Below, in pieces: positions 14,447-22,508 of a DNA stretch of 64,000 nt. Position 1 is the stretch's first letter, and each line of letters opens with the position of its first letter. A program made the translations under genes and the position numbers. The stretch is from MGBC124762 sp048201935 (GTDB taxonomy: Bacteria > Bacillota > Clostridia > Oscillospirales > Oscillospiraceae), in assembly GCA_048201935.1 (NCBI GenBank), contig DBFBGR010000002.1, positions 62,001-126,000 of the forward strand. The letters run 5' to 3'. The notes beneath the pieces are model-generated. The model saw nothing but the letters and a program-made list of their open reading frames with translations, had not been told where the DNA came from and searched no databases.

Positions 14447-15082
14447 ATGGAACCGAAATTCTTCCCCCTTCTGGACATTGGCGGCGTGCCGCTGCTGGCG
14501 GCCAAGGGCCACTTCGCCACCCGCAACAGCCACATCAACTACTTCATCGACGTGACCGCCCAGAAATACAGCCTGAAGGGCTGCCGGGCCGTGGCCCGGG
14601 AGCTGGCCAACCGCCTCCAGAACCGGTTCCAGGTGGACTCCATCCTCTGCATGGACGGCACCAGCGCCGTGGGGGCCTGTCTGGCCCGCAAGCTGACCCA
14701 GCACGGTGGCCGTTCCCTCAGCGAGGGCGACGACATGTACATCATCAAGGGTGAGCTGGACGGCAAGGGCAACCTGATCTTCCGGGACAACGCCCGGTTC
14801 ATGCTCGAGGGCAAGAAGGTCCTGATCCTCATGTGCTCGCTGACCACCGGCACCACCGCCCTTCAGGGCAAGCAGAGTGTGGAGTATTACGGCGGCAGCG
14901 TGGTGGGCGTGGCCTCTATCTACGCCGCCATCCACGAGCTGGAGGGTCTGCCCGTGGTCTCCATCTTTGACACCAACACCATCAAGGACTACGCTTCTCA
15001 CGCCCCCTCGGAGTGCCCCATGTGCAAGGCGGGCCAGCCCATCGACGCCGTGGTCAACACCTTCGGCTTCTCGAAAATTTAA
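14447..15082 (+). CDS. orotate-phosphoribosyltransferase-like protein with altered PRPP loop
   Basis: This 211-residue protein has the type I PRTase fold. The PRPP-binding loop occupies about 125-137 (VLILMCSLTTGTT). The TTGTT phosphate-binding part is intact, but the two acidic residues that normally bind the ribose of PRPP (hhhhDDhhTTG) are Met129 and Cys130. That makes normal transferase activity doubtful and suggests a binding or regulatory role, like PurR-type PRTase relatives. A CPMC pair lies near the end. AAAGGAGG precedes the ATG. It is followed 2 bp later by an ECF S component and then by a DUF4430 protein, so the trio may serve uptake or salvage of one compound. Confidence 0.7.
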   Translation: MEPKFFPLLDIGGVPLLAAKGHFATRNSHINYFIDVTAQKYSLKGCRAVARELANRLQNRFQVDSILCMDGTSAVGACLARKLTQHGGRSLSEGDDMYIIKGELDGKGNLIFRDNARFMLEGKKVLILMCSLTTGTTALQGKQSVEYYGGSVVGVASIYAAIHELEGLPVVSIFDTNTIKDYASHAPSECPMCKAGQPIDAVVNTFGFSKI

Positions 15083-15084
15083 TA

Positions 15085-15633
15085 ATGCAGCGGGTCAAAA
15101 AACTCTGCGTCTGCGCGCTGTGCGCCGCTCTTTGCGCCATTTTGCCCACGGTCTTCCACAGCTTTGGCGACCAGGTGGCGGGCGTAGCTTCACCCATGCA
15201 CTTCCCCGTGCTGCTGTGCGGTCTGGCCTGCGGCTGGGCCTATGGCGGCGTGTGCGGCCTGGTGGGGCCTATGCTGGCCATGCTGGTGACGGGCCGGCCC
15301 GTGCCGCCCCGGCTCATCTACATGACCGCCGAGCTCATCACCTACGGCGTGCTCACCGGGCTTTTTATGCGCTATATCCGCACCGGGAAGACCTATCTGG
15401 ACCTCTATTTGTCCATGCTGCCCGCCATGCTCATTGGCCGGGTGGTGGGCGGTATTTTTGAGGCCATTTTGCTGGGCAACAGCTTCTTTGGCTTCTTCGT
15501 GGGCAGCTACCTGGTCAAGACTGCCCCCGGCGCGGTGGCCCAGCTCATCGTCATCCCCGCCATCTACCTGATGCTCCAGGCCGCGGGGCTACTGCCCAAG
15601 CGATATGGCCAGGCGGCGCTGGAGAAAGGCTGA
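15085..15633 (+). CDS. ECF transporter S component (substrate-binding membrane subunit)
   Basis: This 182-residue, very hydrophobic protein with about five or six helices has the ECF S-component layout: a Lys/Arg-poor first helix with a CALCAALCAILPT pattern, a re-entrant region PMHFPVLLCGLACGW, and VGPMLAMLVTG. S components bind a vitamin or other micronutrient and use a shared ECF energising module encoded elsewhere (not in this window). The vitamin cannot be read. The downstream DUF4430 protein, whose fold is related to cobalamin-carrier domains, makes a corrinoid one candidate. ATG 15085 begins 2 bp after the PRTase stop; no separate ribosome site is obvious, so coupling is likely. Confidence 0.75.
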   Translation: MQRVKKLCVCALCAALCAILPTVFHSFGDQVAGVASPMHFPVLLCGLACGWAYGGVCGLVGPMLAMLVTGRPVPPRLIYMTAELITYGVLTGLFMRYIRTGKTYLDLYLSMLPAMLIGRVVGGIFEAILLGNSFFGFFVGSYLVKTAPGAVAQLIVIPAIYLMLQAAGLLPKRYGQAALEKG

Positions 15634-15698
15634 AATCAGTCGTTTTCGACAGCGGGGCAGGGGTAGAATAGGCGAAAACGCGCGGGAGGCCTTTACCA

Positions 15699-16202
15699 AT
15701 GAAGAACAAAAAACGAACTGCCCTCACTCTGGTGGGCGTGATCCTGGCGATCGTCCTGGCGGTGGTGGTGTGGCGAATGGACCCCGGCCACTCGCCCCTG
15801 GGTCCGGGAGAGAAGACCTGCACCGTGGCCATTCGCTGTGACACGGTGCTGGACAATTTGGACAGCCTGGACCCGGACAAGGCCGAGCTCATCCCGGCCA
15901 ATGGGGCTCTGCTGGACAAGACCGAGGTGGCCTTTTCCGAAGGGGAGAGCGCCATAGATGTCTTAAAGCGGGTGTGCCAGGACCAGGGCGTCCATCTGGA
16001 GCTGTCCACCACGCCGGGCTACGGCTCGATCTATGTAAAGGCGGTGGGCAACCTCTACGAGTTTGACTGCGGCGAGCGCTCGGGCTGGCTCTACCAGGTC
16101 AACGGGCAGGTCCTGGAGGTGGCCGCCTCGGAGTATACGCTCCAGGAGGGCGACGCGGTGGAGTTTCTTTACTCCTGCGCCTGGGGCGAGGATCTGGGGT
16201 AA
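15699..16202 (+). CDS. DUF4430 domain membrane-anchored protein
   Basis: This 167-residue protein has an N-terminal membrane anchor (residues 7-25, rich in Val/Leu/Ala) and an extracytoplasmic DUF4430 domain. The hallmark end SGWLYQVNGQ followed by YTLQEGDAVEFLYSC is clear. DUF4430 is a beta-grasp-like domain related to the C-terminal domain of transcobalamin/intrinsic factor, and in Firmicutes it often accompanies ECF transporters. It may therefore be the surface receptor for the S component at 15085. CGGGAGG precedes the ATG. A small palindrome GTCGTTTTCGAC (15639-15650) lies in the gap before it. Confidence 0.75.
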   Translation: MKNKKRTALTLVGVILAIVLAVVVWRMDPGHSPLGPGEKTCTVAIRCDTVLDNLDSLDPDKAELIPANGALLDKTEVAFSEGESAIDVLKRVCQDQGVHLELSTTPGYGSIYVKAVGNLYEFDCGERSGWLYQVNGQVLEVAASEYTLQEGDAVEFLYSCAWGEDLG

Positions 16203-16260
16203 TGGCAGACTGCCATGCCACCGGCCCCATAGTTGGCCTCCACTTTGCCCTTAGCATAAA

Positions 16261-16290
16261 ACCGCCGGGCGGCCTGCCCGGCGGTCTTTT
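16261..16290. terminator. bidirectional terminator between convergent genes
   Basis: Perfect stem ACCGCCGGGC (16261-16270) / GCCCGGCGGT (16276-16285) with CTTTT on the right and AAA on the left, so it can work on both strands. Confidence 0.85.
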
Positions 16291-16306
16291 GTTGGGGATG
16301 TATGCT

Positions 16307-16582
16307 TTAGCGGCCCAGCCAGTCCTCCAGCACGTCGTCCAAGGTGGCGGGAGAGACTTGGCAGCGGGCCAGCAGGTCCAGCAGCGCCGCGGCGTCCCCG
16401 GGGGAGACAGTGACGTGGCGGCGGCGGTGGACCTGGCCGGTGGCGCAGTCGGTGACCATCACGCCGTAGCTCTCGCAGAAAAAGCCGTCCACGGCGATGT
16501 CCTCCACCAGCAGACCATACCGCCAGGGGTGGCACAGCTTCTTTGGCCGGTCTTCCAGCACCTTCCAATCCAATACGCGCAT
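16307..16582 (-). CDS. small conserved hypothetical protein, DUF6514-like
   Basis: This is a 91-residue soluble protein. The pattern YGLLVEDIAVD, then a variable strand region, then LLDLLARCQVSPATLDDVLEDWL at the end recalls the DUF6514 family found in Clostridia, which has no known function. The match is from memory of the pattern and is moderate. The ATG at 16582 follows GGAGGAATCATC. A good leftward promoter lies at 16619-16647 and a shared terminator follows, so it is a single-gene unit. The longer open frame extending to 16813 lies upstream of the promoter and is rejected. Confidence 0.65.
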   Translation of the reverse strand: MRVLDWKVLEDRPKKLCHPWRYGLLVEDIAVDGFFCESYGVMVTDCATGQVHRRRHVTVSPGDAAALLDLLARCQVSPATLDDVLEDWLGR

Positions 16583-16618
16583 GATGATTCCTCCTCTGTT
16601 TTCTGCCTTGGGAACAAG

Positions 16619-16647
16619 ATAATACATGATTTTCCTGGTTTTGTCAG
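16619..16647 (-). promoter_or_regulatory. promoter for the DUF6514-like gene
   Basis: On the minus strand CTGACA (16642-16647), 17 bp, TATTAT (16619-16624). Confidence 0.6.
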
Positions 16648-16741
16648 TCGTTTTTTGACGAGAACACGAAAAAAACCAAAAAATTTTTGGACACATCATC
16701 TTAAATGTTTGGAAAGCCCCAGCCAAGGCGGCAAATGGGGG

Positions 16742-16770
16742 TTGTGCCCAAGGGCCCTTTGTGGTATGAT
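16742..16770 (+). promoter_or_regulatory. promoter for purB
   Basis: TTGTGC (16742-16747), 17 bp, TATGAT (16765-16770), with TGTGG directly before the -10 box. The leader is short (about 35 nt) and leaves no room for a purine riboswitch. Confidence 0.7.
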
Positions 16771-16811
16771 AAATTGTAAAAATTTTGAGCGCGGAAGCGA
16801 GGTCAAATATC

Positions 16812-18251
16812 ATGAAGGACCGCTACGAAAGCCCGCTGTCAGGCCGATACGCCAGCGCGGAAATGCAGTACATATTCTCGCCGGACAAGAAGTTCTCCAC
16901 CTGGCGGCGGCTGTGGGTCGCCTTGGCCCGGGGCGAGATGGAGCTGGGTCTGCCGGTGACGGCGGAGCAGGTAGCCGAGCTGGAGGCCCATGTGGACGCC
17001 AGGTTCATCGACTACGACCTGGCTGCCCAAAAGGAGCGTGAGCTCCGCCACGACGTGATGGCCCACATCCACACCTATGGGACCCAGTGCCCCAAGGCCA
17101 TGCCCATCATCCACCTGGGAGCCACCAGTTGCTACGTGGGTGACAACACCGACGTGATTTTGATGCGCGAGGCTCTGTTGCTGGTGCGCAAAAAGCTGGT
17201 GCGGGTCCTGGACAAGCTGGCGAAGTTCGCCGACCAGTATAAGTCCTTGCCCACACTGGGCTTTACCCACTTCCAGTCCGCCCAGATGGTCACCGTGGGC
17301 AAGCGGGCCACCCTTTGGATGAACGAACTGCTGATGGACCTGGACGAGGTGGACTACCGCCTGGGCACGCTGAAGCTGCTGGGATCCAAGGGCACCACCG
17401 GCACCCAGGCCAGTTTCCTGGAACTCTTTGGCGGCGACCACGCCAAGGTCAAGGCCCTGGAGGAGAAGATCGCCCATGAGATGGGCTTTGAGGGCGTTGT
17501 CCCAGTGTCCGGCCAGACCTATTCCCGGAAGATGGACTACAACGTGCTCTCCACCCTCTCGGGCATCGCCCAGTCGGCCAGCAAGTTCGCTACCGATCTG
17601 CGGCTGCTGTGCCACCTCAAGGAGGTGGAGGAGCCCTTTGAGAAGCACCAGATCGGCTCCTCGGCCATGCCCTATAAGCGCAATCCCATGCGCTGCGAGC
17701 GCATCTGCTCTCTGGCCCGCTATGTGATGAGCGACGTGATGAATGGCGCCATCACCGCCTCCAACCAGTGGTTCGAGCGCACCCTGGACGATTCGGCCAA
17801 CAAGCGCCTCAGTGTGCCCGAGGGCTTTTTGGCGGTGGACGCCATCCTGAACATCTGGGAGAACGTGGCCAGCGGCCTGGTGGTCCACGAGAAGGTCATT
17901 GAAAAGCATGTCATGGAGGAGCTGCCCTTTATGGCCTCGGAGAACATCATGATGGACGCGGTGAAGCGCGGCGGCGACCGTCAGGTCCTCCACGAGCGTA
18001 TCCGGGTCCTGTCCATTGAGGCGGGCAAGGTGGTCAAGGACGAGGGCAAGGCCAACGACCTCATTGACCGCATTGCCGCCGACCCCATGTTCGGCATGAG
18101 CCGGGGCGAGCTGATGGCCCATATGGAGCCCAGCCGCTACATCGGCCGCTGCCCGGAGCAGGTCAGCGAATTTTTGGCAAATTGCGTCCAGCCTGTGTTG
18201 GACAAGTACGCCGACGCCCTCTCCGGCGAGGGTGTGGCGTTGACGGTGTAA
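16812..18251 (+). CDS. purB: adenylosuccinate lyase
   Basis: This enzyme splits SAICAR to AICAR and adenylosuccinate to AMP, two fumarate-releasing steps of purine synthesis. It has 479 residues, typical of the longer PurB branch, and belongs to the aspartase/fumarase superfamily. The signature loop SSAMPYKRNPMRCE is present, as is the catalytic region THFQSAQMVTVGKR. The ATG at 16812 is preceded by GCGAGGT and is the first start after the promoter at 16742-16770. It is followed 18 bp later by pfkA with no terminator, so the two are probably cotranscribed, which couples a purine gene to glycolysis. Confidence 0.95.
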   Translation: MKDRYESPLSGRYASAEMQYIFSPDKKFSTWRRLWVALARGEMELGLPVTAEQVAELEAHVDARFIDYDLAAQKERELRHDVMAHIHTYGTQCPKAMPIIHLGATSCYVGDNTDVILMREALLLVRKKLVRVLDKLAKFADQYKSLPTLGFTHFQSAQMVTVGKRATLWMNELLMDLDEVDYRLGTLKLLGSKGTTGTQASFLELFGGDHAKVKALEEKIAHEMGFEGVVPVSGQTYSRKMDYNVLSTLSGIAQSASKFATDLRLLCHLKEVEEPFEKHQIGSSAMPYKRNPMRCERICSLARYVMSDVMNGAITASNQWFERTLDDSANKRLSVPEGFLAVDAILNIWENVASGLVVHEKVIEKHVMEELPFMASENIMMDAVKRGGDRQVLHERIRVLSIEAGKVVKDEGKANDLIDRIAADPMFGMSRGELMAHMEPSRYIGRCPEQVSEFLANCVQPVLDKYADALSGEGVALTV

Positions 18252-18269
18252 GGAAAGGGGAGAGGCGCT

Positions 18270-19286
18270 ATGGCAGAGAAAACGATACGCCGCATCGGCG
18301 TTTTAACAAGCGGCGGGGACGCGCCGGGCATGAACGCCGTCGTCCGCTCCGTGGCCCGGACCTGCCTGCATTTGGGCATCGAGTGTATCGGCATCCGCCG
18401 GGGCTACTACGGCCTGGTGAACGGGGACGTTTTTCCCATGGACTACGATGCCAGCAGCGGCCTGATCCGCCGGGGCGGCACGGTGCTCTACACCGCCCGC
18501 AGCAAGGATTTTCAGACCGAGGAGGGCCAGGAGAAGGCCGCCGCCACGTGTAAATTCATGGGTCTGGACGGGGTCATCGCCATCGGTGGCGACGGCACCT
18601 TTAAGGGCCTTCAGGCCCTGTCCCACACCGGCGTCAGCGTGGTGGGCATCCCCGGCACCATCGACAACGACATTGCCTGCACCTCCTACACCATCGGCTT
18701 CGATACCGCCTGCAACACTGCCATCGAAGCCATCGACCGCCTCCAGGACACCATGCAGTCCCATGAGCGGTGCTCGGTGGTGGAGGTCATGGGCCGCCAC
18801 GCGGGCTACCTGGCCCTGAACGTGGCTGTGGCCTGCGGCGCGCTGGCGGTGCTGATCCCGGAAAAGCCCGTGGACTTCGAGGCCGACGTGCTGGAGCCTA
18901 TCCGCCGCTCCCGGCTGGTGGGCCGGACCCACTTTATGATCATCGTGGCTGAGGGCGCGGGCAGCGCCTACGACGTGGCCCAGCACATCCACGAGTCCCT
19001 GGGCGTAGACACCCGGGTCACCGTCCTGGGCCATGTCCAGCGGGGCGGCTCGCCTACGGTCCAGGACCGGGTGGTGGCCACCCACATGGGCTACTATGCC
19101 GTCAATCTCCTGGCCGAGGGCAAAACCAACCGGGTGGTGGCCTTTGACGGCGAGCGCTATCTGGACTACGACATCGAAGAGGCCCTGGCCATGAAAAAGA
19201 GCATCGACGCCGGCACCTACGAGATGATCCAGCGTCTTACCGGCACCGACGCTCTCACCCGTATGGGCAGCGCCAGAAACCGCTGA
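18270..19286 (+). CDS. pfkA: ATP-dependent 6-phosphofructokinase
   Basis: This enzyme phosphorylates fructose 6-phosphate to fructose 1,6-bisphosphate, the committed step of glycolysis. It has 338 residues, close to the 320 of bacterial PfkA. Visible motifs are the ATP loop SGGDAPGMNA, IGGDGTFKG, the catalytic region PGTIDND, and the fructose-phosphate-binding MGRHAG and HVQRGGSPT. Gly rather than Lys follows in IGGDGTFKG, indicating ATP rather than pyrophosphate as phosphate donor. AGGAAAGGGGAGAGG lies before the ATG and a strong terminator follows at 19296. Confidence 0.95.
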   Translation: MAEKTIRRIGVLTSGGDAPGMNAVVRSVARTCLHLGIECIGIRRGYYGLVNGDVFPMDYDASSGLIRRGGTVLYTARSKDFQTEEGQEKAAATCKFMGLDGVIAIGGDGTFKGLQALSHTGVSVVGIPGTIDNDIACTSYTIGFDTACNTAIEAIDRLQDTMQSHERCSVVEVMGRHAGYLALNVAVACGALAVLIPEKPVDFEADVLEPIRRSRLVGRTHFMIIVAEGAGSAYDVAQHIHESLGVDTRVTVLGHVQRGGSPTVQDRVVATHMGYYAVNLLAEGKTNRVVAFDGERYLDYDIEEALAMKKSIDAGTYEMIQRLTGTDALTRMGSARNR

Positions 19287-19295
19287 ATACAAGAC

Positions 19296-19331
19296 ATTTC
19301 AGGCAGCCCGAGCGGACTGCCTGAAATTTTG
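19296..19331 (+). terminator. Rho-independent terminator after pfkA
   Basis: Perfect 11-bp stem ATTTCAGGCAG (19296-19306) / CTGCCTGAAAT (19317-19327) followed by TTTTG. Confidence 0.88.
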
Positions 19332-19339
19332 TTATAAAA

Positions 19340-19409
19340 ACTACTGGAATAGTATTGACAAGACAAAACTACTGTGGTAGTATAACAACGTAAACTATTG
19401 CAATAGTTT
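19340..19409. promoter_or_regulatory. promoter of the BlaI/M56-M23 operon with three BlaI-type dyads
   Basis: The promoter is TTGACA (19355-19360), 17 bp, TAGTAT (19378-19383). Three related dyads cover it: ACTACTGGAATAGT (19340-19353, upstream of and abutting the -35), ACTACTGTGGTAGT (19368-19381, spacer and -10) and AAACTATTGCAATAGTTT (19392-19409, downstream of the start). BlaI/MecI repressors bind ACTACA/TGTAGT-type dyads, so autorepression by the following gene is very likely. Confidence 0.75.
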
Positions 19410-19430
19410 GACTGGGAGGGAAGTGCCATA

Positions 19431-19802
19431 ATGTCTGTGAAGCTCTTTGACTCGGAACTGAAGGTGATGGACGTGCTCTGGCGACAGGGGGATAAGACCG
19501 CCAAGGAGATCTCCGCCATCTTGGGCGACGCCATCGGCTGGAACGTAAACACCACCTATACCGTTATCAAAAAGTGCGTAGCCAAGGGGGCCATTGAGCG
19601 CACCGACCCCGGCTTCGTGTGCCACGCCCTCATCGCCAAGGAGGAGGTCCAGCGCGCGGAGGCCGACGAGCTCATCGGCAAGCTCTTTGACGGCTCAGCG
19701 GACAAGCTCTTTGCCGCACTGCTGGGGAGCCGAAGGCTGACGGCGGAGGAGATCGCCCGCCTGAAGCGTCTGGTGGACGACCTGGATGGGGGGATGCTAT
19801 GA
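19431..19802 (+). CDS. BlaI/MecI family transcriptional repressor
   Basis: This 123-residue winged-helix repressor is of the BlaI/MecI/CopY family. The DNA-binding half is clear (FDSELKVMDVLWRQGDKTAKEIS, then NVNTTYTVIKKCVAKGAIER), and the C-terminal dimerisation helix (LTAEEIARLKRLVDDL) is where M56 proteases release repression by cleavage. Its gene overlaps the start of the M56 sensor by four bases (ATGA at 19799-19802), the standard pairing. Three dyads in the promoter region match its expected operator. No beta-lactamase gene is in the window, so the regulon may concern cell-wall stress rather than a drug. Confidence 0.92.
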   Translation: MSVKLFDSELKVMDVLWRQGDKTAKEISAILGDAIGWNVNTTYTVIKKCVAKGAIERTDPGFVCHALIAKEEVQRAEADELIGKLFDGSADKLFAALLGSRRLTAEEIARLKRLVDDLDGGML

Positions 19803-22459
19803 GCCTTATGGACATGAGCCTGGCCGGGGGCGTTTTGATCCTGGCTGTTACGGCCCTTCGGGCGGTGAGCATCCACCGTTTGCCCAAGGGAGCTTTTTTG
19901 TGCCTTTGGACGGTGGCCCTAGGGCGGCTGTTGATCCCCTACGCGCTGCCCTCGGCTCTCAGCGTCTATACTCTTCTAGAACGGCTGGCCCCGGTGGCGG
20001 AGCCGGTCGGGACCGCTGTGGTCCCGAGCCTTGCGCTGCCGGTGGTCCCCGCGCCCTATGTGCCGGGAACTGTGGTGGTGACCGCGCCCAAGGCCGCGCC
20101 CGCCTTCTCCATTGACTGGCCCACCGTGATCTGGTTGGCGGTGGCAGTGGCCTTCGCCGTCTTCTTCGCCGTCAGCCACCGCCGCTGCCGCCGGGAATTT
20201 TATACGGCGCTGCCTGTGAACAATGACATGGCGGAGGCTTTTTACGCGACCCAGCCCTTGCGCCGCAAGGTCCGGCTCCGGGTCTCGGACCGGATCACCG
20301 CGCCCTTGACCTATGGAGTGGCGCGGCCTGTGATCCTCCTGCCCAAGGGATTCGATTGGACGGACCAGGAGGGCCTTGCCTGCGCGCTGTGTCACGAGCT
20401 CTGCCATATCCGCCGCTTTGACGCCGTCACCAAGCTGGTGCTGGCGGCGGCGCTGTGCCTGCACTGGTTCAACCCGGCGGTTTGGGTGATGTACGTGCTG
20501 GCCAACCGGGACCTGGAGCTGAGCTGCGACGAGGCCGTGGTGCGCCAACTGGGCCCGGACCGCCGCCGGGTCTACGCCGACGCGCTCATCCGCATGGAGG
20601 AGCGCCGTGGCGGCGTGGCCCCGCTCTACAATCATTTCAGCAAAAACGCCATGGAAGAAAGGATCGTTGCCATTATGAAACTGCGAAAGACCTCGCTGGC
20701 GGCGCTCATTATGGCCGTCACGCTCATCATCGGCGTCACCGTGGCCTTTGCCACCACCGCCAAAAGCCCCGACCCCGCCCAGGGAACGGTGGTCGACCAG
20801 ATCATCGACAGCCTGGACTACCAAAGCGATCGCATCACCTTTACGCTACCCAAGTCCCTGGACAAGCCCGAGGAGCTGACCATCCATGTGGCCGGGCGTG
20901 CCCAGTACGAGGACGGCTTCAGCCAAAGCCTCCACTTCCTGGAGGGGGAGACCTGGCAGGCGGGGAAGATGTACACCATCCCTTACGACCCAAGCTATAC
21001 AGACCTTTTCCTGGATGTAAGCTACCAACTGAACCAGCGCAACGTGGACCTGCTGGCCGCCGGGAAATACGGCCCGGATAACCCCCTCAAGTCCACCACC
21101 GAGGTCCAGCACATTACCTCCTATGTGGATCCCTACGACGGCAAGACCTATTTCAGCACTGACAACGGCCAGACCTGGCAGGAGGGCGATCCCTTTGCGG
21201 CCCTGGGACATGGCCTTGACGATGTGGAATGGTGGACCGCCGAGGAGTACGAGGCCTGGATGACCCAGCAGAAGAAGGAGCTCCAGGCCATGCTGGGCGA
21301 GCGGAGCTGGAACCCCACCGAGGGGTGGTACACCTGGGACCAGGACCGCATCGACAAAGCCATGGAAGGCAACGAGCGGCTTTTGGAGGAGATCCGTGAC
21401 GGCAAGCTGGTCTCCAAGCCCACCGCCGACGGCGACACCATGATCCAGTTCAGCTACGACCCCCGGGCCATTGGCTCGACCACTAGAGTTGACCCCATGA
21501 CCGGCCAGACCGTGACGCACAACGGCGTTGACATCGCCGCTCCCGCGGGCACCTCGGTCTACGCCGCCCATGACGGCAAGGTGACCACCGCTGAGTTTCA
21601 GGACAAGTACGGCAATCATGTTGTCATTGACCGGGGCGACGGCATGAAGTCCCTCTACGCCCACCTGTCCAAGATGACGGTGTCGGTGGGCGACAGGGTA
21701 GAGGCGGGCCAGGTCATCGGCGCGGTGGGTTCCACCGGCCAGTCCACCGGTTCCCACCTCCACTTCGCCCTCTATCAAGACGGCGTGCTCCAGACCGCCT
21801 ATGCGCTGCCACGGTTACTTGAGACGCAAGATGCCGTGGGCTTGAGCCAGCCCGCCCCGGACTATACCGAGCGCAGTCAGGCAGAGCTGCTGGCCGAGTA
21901 CGGCCCCTACGGCATCTCCTTTGATTCGGCAGGCAATATGCTCTGCGAGGGCGTGGTCATCGGGCTGTTTGTAGACGGCGTGGAGCTGGAGGACGGCGGC
22001 TGGGCCCTGCGCTACGTCTATCAAAGCGATGTAGGCGCGCAAAGCTTGATCTCCGTCCGAGACCGCAAGGACAATGGCGACGGCAGCTATGACCCCTTTG
22101 GTCCCCTCACCGGCATCCGGGCCATGACCGACGAAGAGTTGGCGGAGCTGGGCCAGGTCGGCGCCAAGACCGTCCCCAGCCTGGAGGCGGTCGCCGTGAT
22201 GGCGAAGGACGCCACCGCGGAGGACAACAGCGTGGACTTCCGGGACGCCTTCAACGAGAAATTCAAGCCCTACGGCGTGTCCTTCGTCCCCAGCGGTACC
22301 TTTGGTAACATTGATTGGAATGGCCAGCGGGTGAGCGTCTTTGAGGATGCTGCCCCTGACGGCAGCTACCAGACCCTTCGCTCCATCGACGGCGGCGAGG
22401 TCAGCCTGCGGGCGGTCTATGACGCCCAGGGCAAACTCACCGGCGTGGCACAGAGCTAA
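19799..22459 (+). CDS. M56 (BlaR1-type) - M23 fused membrane metallopeptidase
   Basis: This is an 886-residue membrane sensor/protease. The first 240 residues hold transmembrane helices and the M56 site HELCH (199-203) with NRDLELSCDEAV downstream. A further helix at about 298-318 crosses the membrane. The external part contains a complete M23 peptidoglycan endopeptidase (LytM) domain at about 573-657: HNGVD, then SLYAHLS and the GSHLHFALY metal pair. BlaR1 proteins normally carry a penicillin-binding domain at that place, so here the sensor output is joined to a wall-cutting enzyme. NCBI uses the name M23/M56 family metallopeptidase for such fusions. A C-terminal region of about 200 residues contains two related repeats (YGPYGISFDSAGN, YGVSFVPSGTFGN). 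It is cotranscribed with the BlaI repressor. Confidence 0.9.
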   Translation: MSLMDMSLAGGVLILAVTALRAVSIHRLPKGAFLCLWTVALGRLLIPYALPSALSVYTLLERLAPVAEPVGTAVVPSLALPVVPAPYVPGTVVVTAPKAAPAFSIDWPTVIWLAVAVAFAVFFAVSHRRCRREFYTALPVNNDMAEAFYATQPLRRKVRLRVSDRITAPLTYGVARPVILLPKGFDWTDQEGLACALCHELCHIRRFDAVTKLVLAAALCLHWFNPAVWVMYVLANRDLELSCDEAVVRQLGPDRRRVYADALIRMEERRGGVAPLYNHFSKNAMEERIVAIMKLRKTSLAALIMAVTLIIGVTVAFATTAKSPDPAQGTVVDQIIDSLDYQSDRITFTLPKSLDKPEELTIHVAGRAQYEDGFSQSLHFLEGETWQAGKMYTIPYDPSYTDLFLDVSYQLNQRNVDLLAAGKYGPDNPLKSTTEVQHITSYVDPYDGKTYFSTDNGQTWQEGDPFAALGHGLDDVEWWTAEEYEAWMTQQKKELQAMLGERSWNPTEGWYTWDQDRIDKAMEGNERLLEEIRDGKLVSKPTADGDTMIQFSYDPRAIGSTTRVDPMTGQTVTHNGVDIAAPAGTSVYAAHDGKVTTAEFQDKYGNHVVIDRGDGMKSLYAHLSKMTVSVGDRVEAGQVIGAVGSTGQSTGSHLHFALYQDGVLQTAYALPRLLETQDAVGLSQPAPDYTERSQAELLAEYGPYGISFDSAGNMLCEGVVIGLFVDGVELEDGGWALRYVYQSDVGAQSLISVRDRKDNGDGSYDPFGPLTGIRAMTDEELAELGQVGAKTVPSLEAVAVMAKDATAEDNSVDFRDAFNEKFKPYGVSFVPSGTFGNIDWNGQRVSVFEDAAPDGSYQTLRSIDGGEVSLRAVYDAQGKLTGVAQS

Positions 22460-22475
22460 CATCGACCCAGTTTGA

Positions 22476-22508
22476 AGCCCCCATCCTAAACGGATGGGGG
22501 CTCTTCTT
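22476..22508. terminator. bidirectional terminator between the M56-M23 gene and spoIIP
   Basis: Perfect 11-bp stem AGCCCCCATCC (22476-22486) / GGATGGGGGCT (22492-22502) with CTTCTT on the right. The left arm ends exactly at the spoIIP stop. Confidence 0.75.
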
